Positions 25,305 through 32,051 of a stretch of 42,590 bases of DNA are shown piece by piece. The DNA lies in assembly GCA_004558185.1 (NCBI GenBank), contig SFDP01000032.1, positions 1-42,590 on the forward strand. The letters are read 5' to 3'. A program made the translations under genes and the position numbers. Under the pieces are notes generated by a model. That model saw nothing but the letters and a program-made list of their open reading frames with translations, did not search any database and had not been told where the DNA came from. The first letter of the stretch is position 1. Every line of letters begins with the position of its first letter. The DNA comes from Lachnospiraceae bacterium (GTDB lineage: Bacteria; Bacillota; Clostridia; Lachnospirales; Lachnospiraceae).

Positions 25305-25371
25305 TCCTGAGGGATTTTTGACAGCCAGGCCTTAATAAAAATCAAATACACAATAGTAGGAGGAAAAAACG

Positions 25372-26505
25372 ATGAAAAAACTGTTCACATTGCTCTTGGC
25401 TCTGGTTATGTTCATGTCCATGACTGCCTGCGGCGGCGGCCGTACCGAACCTGCTCCCGCAGCCACTACCCCCGATGCAAAGCCCGCTGAGGCCAACAGC
25501 AGCACAGAGGCTCCCGCTGCAGCCGGCGGCTTTGAGGCCGGTGCTACCATCGGGGTCTCCCTGCCTTGGCTGGGCACCCAGAACTGGAAAGAGGCCGAAG
25601 AAATGTTCAAGACTGAGCTGGAAGCTGCCGGCTTCAAGCCCATCATCCAGGCTGCTGACAATAAGGTTCCTACGCAGCAGCAGCAGATCGAATCCATGAT
25701 CCAGAACGGCGCCAAGGTTATCGTTGTTGGCCCCATCGACGGCACCCAACTGGGCGCTGTCCTGGAAGAGGCCAAGGCTGCCGGCGTTTATGTCATTGGT
25801 TATGACCGCCTCCTGGAGAATACCACCGGCGTTGACGGTGTTGTTCAGTTCGGCAGCGTCAAGACCGGTGAGCTGCAGGCTCAGGCTCTGCTGGATGGTC
25901 TGAAGGAAATGAAAGGCGAAGGCCCCTGGAACATCGAACTGTTCGGCGGCGGCCCCGCTGACCCCAATGCTCCCAACTTCTTCAAGGGTGCAATGAGCGT
26001 TCTGCAGCCCCTGATCGACGACGGCACGCTGACTGTTGTTTCCGGCCAGACTGACTTCACCCAGTGCGCTACCATGGATTGGGACAACTCCAAGGCACAG
26101 GCAAGAATGGACTCCCTGCTGTCAGGATTCTACTCTGACAAGGAAATCCACGGTGTCCTGTCTCCCAACGACGGCATCGCCCGTGCGATCATCACCTCCT
26201 GCGAGCAGGCAGGTCAGGAGATTCCCGCTATCTCCGGTCTGGACGCTGAGAACGAGTCCGTTGAGTGGGTCTGGTCCGGTCGTCAGTACTCCACCATTGC
26301 AAAGCCCACCGATGCTCTGGTTGCTCAGACTATCGAGATCATCAAGTCCCTGCAGGCAGGCAACGGTATGCCCGCTACCGATGTTCAGGTGAACAACGAC
26401 AAGATTGATGTTCTCGTCTACGAGCTGCCCCCCGTTGTGGTCACCAAGGACAATGCTAAGGAAGTCTTTGCCAACGATCCCGGCCGTCTGGCACTGCTGA
26501 AATAA
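25372..26505 (+). CDS. chvE: Monosaccharide-binding lipoprotein of the ABC importer (ChvE/XylF type)
   Basis: A 377-residue lipoprotein. The signal peptide has lipobox MTAC (Cys about 20), then an Ala/Pro/Thr-rich linker (to about 58) and a Peripla_BP_4 domain. ChvE/XylF-like segments include GVSLPWLGTQNWKEA, ADNKVPTQQQQIESMI, GYDRLLENTTGVDGVVQFG and LSPNDGIARAI. It captures the sugar at the outer face and hands it to the permease. AGGAGG precedes ATG 25372. Codon use is strongly C/G-ending, more than in the division genes. The binding specificity (xylose, glucose, mannose, lyxose or others) cannot be read from sequence. A hairpin follows. Confidence 0.9.
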   Translation: MKKLFTLLLALVMFMSMTACGGGRTEPAPAATTPDAKPAEANSSTEAPAAAGGFEAGATIGVSLPWLGTQNWKEAEEMFKTELEAAGFKPIIQAADNKVPTQQQQIESMIQNGAKVIVVGPIDGTQLGAVLEEAKAAGVYVIGYDRLLENTTGVDGVVQFGSVKTGELQAQALLDGLKEMKGEGPWNIELFGGGPADPNAPNFFKGAMSVLQPLIDDGTLTVVSGQTDFTQCATMDWDNSKAQARMDSLLSGFYSDKEIHGVLSPNDGIARAIITSCEQAGQEIPAISGLDAENESVEWVWSGRQYSTIAKPTDALVAQTIEIIKSLQAGNGMPATDVQVNNDKIDVLVYELPPVVVTKDNAKEVFANDPGRLALLK

Positions 26506-26529
26506 GAACCATATCGAAACATAACATCG

Positions 26530-26558
26530 GGCGGCGGAAGGATTATCCTTCCGCCGCC
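26530..26558 (+). terminator. GC-rich hairpin after the importer operon
   Basis: A perfect 13-base stem (26530-26542 with 26546-26558) and a three-base loop, without a T-run. It probably stabilises the 3' end and works with the hairpin just downstream. Confidence 0.6.
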
Positions 26559-26601
26559 TCAATACGGCTATCATGGATGTGCCTAAATTTATGGTAAGAA
26601 T

Positions 26602-26632
26602 AAAATGCCCGATAGGTTCGGGCGTTTTATTG
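26602..26632 (+). terminator. Rho-independent terminator
   Basis: The stem AAAATGCCCG/CGGGCGTTTT (26602-26611, 26619-26628) runs into TTTTATTGTT. It lies 97 bases after the importer stop. Confidence 0.75.
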
Positions 26633-26663
26633 TTGGCATAAAGGCAACGAAGGAGAGCGGAAA

Positions 26664-26720
26664 ATGGATTTGGAGAAGCGGTTGAAATACAAAGAAATGA
26701 GACAAGCTGTGTTTGCGTGA
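26664..26720 (+). CDS. Very short open frame, possible gene remnant
   Basis: ATG 26664 is preceded by AAGGAGAG and encodes 18 residues, rich in Lys, Arg and Glu, before TGA. No family is recognised. It lies just before a truncated Ku gene and may be the start of a lost neighbour. It could equally be chance. Confidence 0.2.
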   Translation: MDLEKRLKYKEMRQAVFA

Positions 26721-26804
26721 CTACTATAGTTATATCGAAATACCGTGTGCTTTGCATGAAATAAGCTATTTTGTAGATACTAAGCTGCAAGAGAGGTGAT
26801 TTGT

Positions 26805-26870
26805 ATGACAGTAGCGCATAAAGGTTCCATATCCATGGGCATGGTGTTAATACCCATTGGACTATATAAA
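26805..26870 (+). pseudogene. ku: Ku protein N-terminal fragment (first 22 codons)
   Basis: ATG 26805 has a good site (GAGAGGTGAT) and begins MTVAHKGSISMGMVLIPIGL, which closely fits the first beta-strands of bacterial Ku, the end-binding protein of non-homologous end joining. Similarity stops after codon 22, exactly where the inverted end of an IS remnant begins (26871). Seventeen IS-encoded residues follow before TGA at 26922. The rest of Ku is not found on the other side of the IS, so the gene was already cut, or lost its remainder later. Identification rests on a short match recalled from the family. Confidence 0.65.
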
Positions 26871-27568
26871 GATGTTGGGGTCAAATCCACCTTTGCAGTT
26901 GCCCCATTACCTTTAGAACCTTGAAAATTTCATATTTTGTAGTGAATAATCCGATGGAGACTTCTTATTTGAGGTATATCCTCCCAGCCTTTTTACGCTA
27001 TTACTGGATTTTGGGCATAATGTCCCAAACCCTTCGTGAAATTGAAGAGTTTTCTGAAGTTGAGTGCTATGATCTTACATCCGAAAAAGAACTTGCCTCT
27101 TTGTTTTCCTCTCGGAAGCTTTTCCAAATGATAGTTCTTCCTGAGGTTTGACGGAACGGTTTCTACTCCGTTTCTTAGTCTGGCATAGTTTTTGAATTCA
27201 TCAGTCTTCATGAAGTGTTTGGTTTTTGCTCTTTCACCTGCGGCTTTCGATGTCGGCACTTTGCTGACACGCTTAAATATCTTTGGTTTGCACTTGTTTT
27301 TATGGGGCAGTTTTCACAATACTCTTTTTGAAAAGATACCATGCATTGTCCGCTTGGTTTCATGAAAGTACAGCTTTTTGGTTCGTGACCTGCCGGACAC
27401 TGAAAGACTCTGGTTCCTTCTTCATTAAATATAAAATCAGCCATGATATCAGCCGGATCTTTTTCTGTCAGGTCAGTAGTGAGAAGGGTTACATTTTTTC
27501 TTTTGCAAGTGACTGATTTTCAATTCCACAGTTCAAGGCTCGAAAGAGGGGCTTTTGACCCCAACATC
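26871..27568. mobile_element. IS1182-family element, internally deleted
   Basis: Perfect 15-base inverted ends (26871-26885 and 27554-27568; GATGTTGGGGTCAAA) bound a 698-bp element, with a 5-base direct repeat ATAAA on each side (26866-26870, 27569-27573). Inside, on the - strand, is only the C-terminal part of a transposase. Complete IS1182 elements are well over 1.5 kb, so most of the catalytic domain is gone. It can no longer move by itself but might be mobilised in trans. Confidence 0.8.
26993..27444 (-). pseudogene. IS1182-family transposase, C-terminal remnant with a frameshift
   Basis: Two overlapping - strand frames (27444-27208 and 27259-26993) together give the transposase C-terminus. 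A cysteine-rich segment (CPAGHEPKSC, then CENCP) is followed, after a shift of frame near 27300, by the conserved tail with EFKNYARLRNGVE and RGKFFFGCKIIALNFRKLF. The N-terminal DNA-binding region and the DDE catalytic core are absent. It is not functional. Confidence 0.75.
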
Positions 27569-27603
27569 ATAAAATACAATATATTAAAGAAGTAAATTTG
27601 ACA

Positions 27604-27631
27604 CAAAAAAAGCAGGTTTTATGCGACCTGC
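27604..27631 (-). terminator. Terminator on the - strand near the island's right end
   Basis: GCAGGT/ACCTGC stem (27612-27617, 27626-27631). Read on the - strand it is followed by seven T. No - strand gene reads into it now, so it may belong to a lost gene or to the end structure of a mobile element. Confidence 0.6.
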
Positions 27632-27666
27632 GAACACTTTTTCTAATATTCAACTGTCAAACTCCC

Positions 27667-27747
27667 GTAAGAACATTACCTTCAATAAAGATGAACAGTA
27701 AATTTTTTAAAAAAGTTATTGCTTAATCCCCAAAATAATTATATGAT
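27667..27747 (+). repeat. Right copy of the 81-bp direct repeat; probable ftsZ promoter inside
   Basis: It matches 13581-13661 at 78 of 81 positions. It contains TTGCTT (27719-27724), a 17-base spacer and TATGAT (27742-27747), which is placed to transcribe ftsZ with a leader of about 190 bases. Before the insertion this was probably the single copy between ftsQ and ftsZ. Confidence 0.85.
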
Positions 27748-27752
27748 GAATA

Positions 27753-27893
27753 GAGTGAAAATAAAATTTTACTTTCTTATTTGAAGAGTATCGAAAGCAG
27801 AACTTGTGACAGGTATCGGGCCGGAGTAAAAATAAAATTGTTCGCTTTCATATTTAGACAGTATTGCAAGTCAGACTTGTGATCAGTATGGGG
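27753..27893 (+). repeat. Two imperfect tandem repeats of about 70 bp in the ftsZ leader
   Basis: Copy 1 (about 27753-27821) and copy 2 (about 27824-27893) have a 71-base period. Shared pieces are GAGT-AAAATAAAATT, CTTTC-TATTT, AGTAT-G-AAG and ACTTGTGA-CAG-TAT. Each contains TTGTGA; the first is followed 17 bases later by TAAAAA (27827-27832), a possible second ftsZ promoter. A related copy lies near 36880. Confidence 0.6.
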
Positions 27894-27940
27894 AATACAG
27901 TGAGAATTTGATGCAGTTATTAATAAAGGAGGACAAACCT

Positions 27941-29107
27941 TTGCTTGAGATTAAAACGAATGATGCTGAGTCTGCCGCAAAGATCGTGGTTGTTGGTGTT
28001 GGCGGGGCAGGCAATAATGCTGTAAATAGAATGATTGACGAAGCGATTGAAGGTGTTGAATTTATAGGGATTAACACGGATAAGCAGGCCTTGCAGCTAT
28101 GTAAGGCACCGAAGCTTCTGCAAATAGGAGAAAAGCTCACCAAAGGTTTGGGAGCAGGAGCCAAGCCGGAAATTGGGGAAAAGGCTGCAGAAGAAAGCTA
28201 TGAGGAAATCAAAGATTCTCTGAATGCGTGTGATATGGTCTTTGTTACCTGTGGTATGGGAGGAGGAACCGGTACCGGTGCAGCTCCCGTTGTAGCTAAA
28301 ATCGCAAAGGAAATGGGAATTTTAACGGTGGGTGTGGTAACAAAACCCTTTCGTTTTGAAGCAAGAACCCGAATGAATAATGCTATTGGAGGTATCGAAA
28401 AGCTGAAAGCTGCTGTGGATACCTTGATTGTAATACCCAACGATAAGCTGTTAGAAATTGTGGATCGCAGAACCACCATGCCGGAAGCATTGAAGAAGGC
28501 AGATGAGGTTTTGCAGCAGGCAGTACAGGGAATTACTGACCTGATCTATCGTCCTGCAATTATTAATCTGGACTTTGCAGATGTGCAGACGGTAATGAAG
28601 GACAAGGGGGTGGCCCATATCGGTATTGGTACGGGCAAGGGAGATGACAAGGCTGCAGAAGCGATTAAAATGGCCGTAGAGAGTCCTCTTCTGGAAACCA
28701 CCATTGCAGGAGCAACAGATGTGATTATCAATGTATCCGGTGATATCTCCATGTACGATGCAGACGATGCGGCAAGCTATGTGCAGCAGATCACCGGTGA
28801 GGATGTGAACATTATTTTTGGTGCCATGTACGATGATACGCAGGCAGATACCTGTCGTGTCACTGTCATTGCTACCGGTCTGGATTCTCCGCAGGCGGGG
28901 AGAAATGAGGGCTTCAGCTTTGGTACCAGACCTAATATTGCTCAGGTACGCCAGAATATTCAGGCTGCCAATGCCATGAAAAATCCGGGACAGCCTGCGC
29001 CGGCTGCACCGAAGCCGATTTTTAACAGTATTCAGAAGCCCGCAGACATTAAGAGTAAGGTAGAGGAAAATACCTTAAAGATTCCGGAGTTTTTACAAAA
29101 AAAGTAA
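27941..29107 (+). CDS. ftsZ: Cell division GTPase FtsZ
   Basis: A 388-residue tubulin homologue that polymerises into the division ring under the membrane. The N-terminal GTPase domain has VVGVGGAGNNAVNRM and the tubulin signature GMGGGTGTGAAP. The T7 loop NLDFADV supplies the catalytic residues for the next subunit. A short linker leads to the conserved tail IPEFLQKK, which binds membrane anchors. The frame is open from 27908, but TTG 27941 follows AAAGGAGG by 8 bases and gives the usual start LEIKTND. It is separated from ftsQ by the 14-kb island and probably has its own promoter. Confidence 0.97.
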   Translation: MLEIKTNDAESAAKIVVVGVGGAGNNAVNRMIDEAIEGVEFIGINTDKQALQLCKAPKLLQIGEKLTKGLGAGAKPEIGEKAAEESYEEIKDSLNACDMVFVTCGMGGGTGTGAAPVVAKIAKEMGILTVGVVTKPFRFEARTRMNNAIGGIEKLKAAVDTLIVIPNDKLLEIVDRRTTMPEALKKADEVLQQAVQGITDLIYRPAIINLDFADVQTVMKDKGVAHIGIGTGKGDDKAAEAIKMAVESPLLETTIAGATDVIINVSGDISMYDADDAASYVQQITGEDVNIIFGAMYDDTQADTCRVTVIATGLDSPQAGRNEGFSFGTRPNIAQVRQNIQAANAMKNPGQPAPAAPKPIFNSIQKPADIKSKVEENTLKIPEFLQKK

Positions 29108-29167
29108 ATATTCAGTACCCATTTGCAAAATCGCTGTGACCACAGCTTTCCTTTTGTTCATGTCTTT

Positions 29168-29197
29168 AACTGTCCACTTTTGGTGGGCAGTTTTTTT
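29168..29197 (+). terminator. Rho-independent terminator after ftsZ
   Basis: A stem of AACTGTCCAC and GTGGGCAGTT (29168-29177, 29183-29192, one weak G-T pair), followed by seven T. Confidence 0.85.
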
Positions 29198-29209
29198 GTT
29201 TGGCTATTA

Positions 29210-29284
29210 TGTCGAAAAGAGAAAGAAAAAAAACCATATTCCCGTGCAAAAGTGACATTTTTTTTGCGGAGAGGAAAGTACAAT
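29210..29284 (+). promoter_or_regulatory. Spo0A box and spoIIG-type promoter
   Basis: A perfect 0A box TGTCGAA lies at 29210-29216. Downstream are a -35-like GTGACA (29252-29257) and TACAAT (29279-29284) with an abnormally long 21-base spacer. The B. subtilis spoIIG promoter likewise has a stretched spacer (22 bases) and upstream 0A boxes, and is activated by phosphorylated Spo0A with SigmaA. Only one perfect box is seen here. Confidence 0.7.
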
Positions 29285-29307
29285 AGAAGACACAGGGGGG
29301 TGATGTC

Positions 29308-30105
29308 ATTTACCAAATTTATCTGGATTCTTATTTTATACTGAACTTCTGGATGAATCTGTGGGTTCTTTTTTTGTGTAAAATTTTCGTACATAAAAGA
29401 CTGCCTCTTTGGAGGCTTTTAGGGGTATCCCTAATGGCAACCCTCCTGCAATGTCTGATTCTGCTGCTTCCCATAGGAGGGATACGGCTAAAGCTCTTCG
29501 GAGGCTTTGGGGGAATCATGGCATTCAGCACATGGCTGTTGTTTCGCCCCATAGGGGGCAAACGTTACTGGAAAACCCTTACAGCATCCTGCATGGCCGG
29601 ACTCACACTGGGAGGGAGTCTGGAGCTTTTGGAGGCTTTTTTGTCTCTTCCCAGACTGTCTTTCATGAATGTAACAGGGTTGACTCTGCTTTCCGGTCTG
29701 TTTATCAGATATGTGGTGGGACGGCTTTGGAGGAGAAAAAGAGGAAATGATGTATCGGTAAGACTGCTTTTTTCCAATGGAAGCTGCCTCACTCTAAAAG
29801 CCCTGATCGATTCCGGAAACAGTCTGCGGGAGCCGATTAGCGGTGAGCCGGTTTCTTTGGTAAATAGGGAGACTCTCAACAAAGAGGAGGGGGGTTTACT
29901 GCCGGATTATTATCGGCTGGTTCCCTATCATAGCATAGGATGTACCAAGGGACTGATCCCGGCCTATCGTATAGAGGGGTTGGAGATTGAGCTGGAAGGG
30001 GAATGGAAGAAAATAGAGAGCCCCTTTGTGGGAGCCGTGGAGGAAGCAATTTCTATTGGAGGGGAGTATCAGATGATTTTACATCCCGCATTATTGGAAG
30101 ACTAG
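29308..30105 (+). CDS. spoIIGA: Pro-SigmaE processing protease SpoIIGA
   Basis: A 265-residue membrane aspartic protease that cleaves the SigmaE pro-sequence in the mother cell. The N-terminal half has about five spans. The C-terminal half carries the catalytic ALIDSGNSL motif and a second lobe. The start is odd. The family's first segment is encoded (YQIYLDSYFILNFW) upstream of the first in-frame ATG (29353), yet no ATG, GTG or TTG opens it. An ATT at 29308 follows the AGGGGGG site at good distance. An ATG at 29303 is out of frame and stops at 29344. ATT initiation, or use of ATG 29353 with loss of the first span, are the options. Confidence 0.85.
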   Translation: MYQIYLDSYFILNFWMNLWVLFLCKIFVHKRLPLWRLLGVSLMATLLQCLILLLPIGGIRLKLFGGFGGIMAFSTWLLFRPIGGKRYWKTLTASCMAGLTLGGSLELLEAFLSLPRLSFMNVTGLTLLSGLFIRYVVGRLWRRKRGNDVSVRLLFSNGSCLTLKALIDSGNSLREPISGEPVSLVNRETLNKEEGGLLPDYYRLVPYHSIGCTKGLIPAYRIEGLEIELEGEWKKIESPFVGAVEEAISIGGEYQMILHPALLED

Positions 30106-30121
30106 ACAGGAGGAATGATTC

Positions 30122-30859
30122 GTGATTTTTAATGTAACTTTACCGGGTGGTGTACAGTTCAGGATGCTAAGAAGGGAGGCGGGTACCTTTACTGAGGCAG
30201 GAGACATTCATTACATAGGGGGAACGGAGGTTCTTCCGCCTCCGCTTACCAGCAGGCAGGAGAATGAAATGATCGCACGTTTGGGTCAGGATGAGGACAC
30301 ACAGGCCAAAACGATATTGATCGAGCATAATCTTCGACTGGTGGTCTATATTGCTAAAAAATTTGATAATACGGGTGTAGGGGTGGAGGATTTAATTTCC
30401 ATTGGCACTATTGGGCTGATCAAATCCATCAACACCTTTAATCCGGAGAAAAATATTAAGCTGGCCACCTATGCCTCTCGCTGCATTGAGAATGAAATTC
30501 TTATGCATCTTAGAAAAACCAGTAAAAATAAGCTGGAGGTTTCCATTGATGAGCCGCTGAATGTGGATTGGGATGGAAATGAGCTTCTGTTAAGCGATGT
30601 TTTGGGGACAGATGAAGATGTCATCTATCGTGATTTGGAATCGGAGGTAGAGAAGAAGCTGCTGAAGAAGGCTATGGAGAAGCTGTCACCCAGAGAAAAG
30701 GTGATTATTACTCTGCGCTATGGGCTTGCTACTCCCTCAGGAGAGGAAATGACCCAGAAGGAGGTAGCCACCTATCTGGGAATTTCCCAGTCCTATATCT
30801 CCCGTTTGGAAAAGAAGATCATGAAACGGTTAAAAAAAGAAATGTTAAAAACAGAATAG
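30122..30859 (+). CDS. sigE: RNA polymerase sporulation sigma factor SigmaE
   Basis: A 245-residue sigma-70 family factor of the mother cell, made as an inactive precursor. The N-terminal pro-sequence (about 1-30) precedes YIGGTEVLPPPLTSRQE, the usual start of the mature form. Region 2 has NLRLVVYIAKKFDNTGVGVEDLISIGTIGLIKSINTF. Region 4 ends with VATYLGISQSYISRLEKKIMKRL. GTG 30122 follows AGGAGG. It lies 16 bases after spoIIGA, its activating protease, and shares its promoter. Confidence 0.97.
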   Translation: MIFNVTLPGGVQFRMLRREAGTFTEAGDIHYIGGTEVLPPPLTSRQENEMIARLGQDEDTQAKTILIEHNLRLVVYIAKKFDNTGVGVEDLISIGTIGLIKSINTFNPEKNIKLATYASRCIENEILMHLRKTSKNKLEVSIDEPLNVDWDGNELLLSDVLGTDEDVIYRDLESEVEKKLLKKAMEKLSPREKVIITLRYGLATPSGEEMTQKEVATYLGISQSYISRLEKKIMKRLKKEMLKTE

Positions 30860-30924
30860 AATAATTTTTTGCACTTTGACAAATCCTTTAAGCATAAACA
30901 GTTTGCCGGAAGGAGAAAACAAAG

Positions 30925-31701
30925 GTGCAGGGTAAGGTAGAGATTTGTGGGGTAAATACGGCAAGACTTCCTCTCCTTAAGCAGCAGGAGAAGGAAGCCT
31001 TGTTTGTCCGAATCAAGGAAGGAGACAGACAGGCCAGAGAAGAATATATTAAGGGAAATCTTCGTCTGGTGTTAAGTGTAATCAAACGCTTTTCTGCCTC
31101 CAATGAGAATGTGGATGATTTGTTTCAAATCGGCTGTATAGGCTTAATGAAAGCGATTGATAATTTTGACATTAATCTGAATGTGAAATTCAGTACCTAT
31201 GCAGTACCCATGATCATGGGGGAAATAAGGAGATTTTTAAGAGATAACAGCAGTATTCGGGTAAGTCGTTCCATTAAGGATACGGCCTACAAAGCTATTT
31301 ATACCAGAGAGAGCCTGACCAGAAAGAATATGAAAGAACCAACCATCGCAGAGGTGGCAGAAGAAATTGGCCTGCCCAAGGAGGAGGTAGTCTATGCCCT
31401 GGATGCTATTCAGAATCCAATGAGCCTCTATGAACCGGTCTATACCGATGGGGGTGATACCCTCTATGTAATGGATCAGATCAGTGACAAAAAAAACAGA
31501 GAAGAGAATTGGGTCGAACATCTCTCTTTGAGTGAGGCCATGAAGCAGTTGGGAGAAAGGGAGCATGAAATCATCAGTCTGCGTTTTTTTGAAGGAAAGA
31601 CTCAGATGGAGGTGGCCAGTATGGTAGGAATCTCTCAGGCACAGGTAAGTAGACTGGAAAAAAATGCCCTGGGTGTGATGAAACGCTTTTTATCTGCATA
31701 A
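30925..31701 (+). CDS. sigG: RNA polymerase sporulation sigma factor SigmaG
   Basis: A 258-residue forespore-specific late sigma factor. The N-terminus carries the SigmaG-type KVEICGVNTARLPLL segment. Region 2 follows (NLRLVLSVIKRFSASNENVDDLFQIGCIGLMKAIDNFD), then a region 3 segment (EPTIAEVAEEIGLPKEEVVYALDAIQNPMSLYEPVY) and region 4 (MVGISQAQVSRLEKNALGVMKRF). GTG 30925 follows GAAGGAG. It sits 65 bases after sigE, as in other endospore formers, and may be read through from it or from a forespore promoter that I cannot place with confidence. Confidence 0.97.
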   Translation: MQGKVEICGVNTARLPLLKQQEKEALFVRIKEGDRQAREEYIKGNLRLVLSVIKRFSASNENVDDLFQIGCIGLMKAIDNFDINLNVKFSTYAVPMIMGEIRRFLRDNSSIRVSRSIKDTAYKAIYTRESLTRKNMKEPTIAEVAEEIGLPKEEVVYALDAIQNPMSLYEPVYTDGGDTLYVMDQISDKKNREENWVEHLSLSEAMKQLGEREHEIISLRFFEGKTQMEVASMVGISQAQVSRLEKNALGVMKRFLSA

Positions 31702-31731
31702 CATAAAGAAAAAGGGAGCAGGGAAAATGCT

Positions 31732-31971
31732 ATGCTGTACAGCGATTTTCGCAAGAAAGAGGTAATCAATCTGCGGGACTGCCGGATTATAGGAAATGTA
31801 GTCGATATGGAATTTGACGAATGCAGCGGGTGTATTAAAAAGATATTCGTGGCCGACCGTCCCTGCTTTTGTAGTTTTTTTTCCTTTTTTCCGGGAGAGA
31901 CAGGGATGGAGATCTGTTTTAAGGATATTCGGCAGATTGGACCGGATATTATTCTGGTGGATGTCTGTTAA
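31732..31971 (+). CDS. ylmC: YlmC/YmxH-family sporulation protein (PRC-barrel)
   Basis: A 79-residue PRC-barrel protein with the family opening YSDFRKKEVINLRDCRIIGNVVDMEFD and a KDIRQIGPDIILVD end. YlmC/YmxH proteins are linked to sporulation in Firmicutes, but their role is unknown. The middle carries extra Cys and Phe residues (CFCSFFSFF). ATG 31732 lies 30 bases after sigG, behind AAAGGGAG. Probably the last gene of this sporulation unit. Confidence 0.85.
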   Translation: MLYSDFRKKEVINLRDCRIIGNVVDMEFDECSGCIKKIFVADRPCFCSFFSFFPGETGMEICFKDIRQIGPDIILVDVC

Positions 31972-31990
31972 TGTCAGAATATGGGAAAAA

Positions 31991-32019
31991 TTGACAGAAA
32001 AAGGCTTTTTGGGTATAAT
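31991..32019 (+). promoter_or_regulatory. Consensus SigmaA promoter of nrdR
   Basis: TTGACA (31991-31996), 17 bases, TATAAT (32014-32019): both hexamers are perfect. Confidence 0.9.
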
Positions 32020-32051
32020 GGTTCTATCAAAAACAATCAGGGAGGAAGCCT

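Larger units (their letters stand above)
13662..27666. mobile_element. 14.0-kb inserted island carrying a sugar sensing and uptake module
   Basis: The segment lies between two 81-bp direct repeats and separates ftsQ from ftsZ, which are normally neighbours. Genes from 14015 to 26505 are visibly GC-richer, with C or G at most third codon positions, unlike the division and sporulation genes on either side. Just inside the repeats lie a 10-base inverted pair, TTTGACAGTT at 13668-13677 and AACTGTCAAA at 27652-27661, each followed inward by a hairpin. No intact recombinase is inside. The right end holds mobile debris. The boundary is well supported; the mechanism is inference. Confidence 0.8.

Noticed and set aside
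27283..27516. + strand frame of 77 residues in the IS remnant
   Set aside because: It is the antisense of the transposase remnant, with no initiation signal.
29123..29344. 73-residue + strand frame between ftsZ and spoIIGA
   Set aside because: It spans the ftsZ terminator and the Spo0A promoter and has no family resemblance. Only its last 13 codons, from ATG 29303, could be initiated.
30895..30924. SigmaF/SigmaG-like promoter (GCATA, 15 bases, GGAGAAAAC) before sigG
   Set aside because: The -10 match is the ribosome binding site itself, and transcription would start at about the start codon, leaving no leader.
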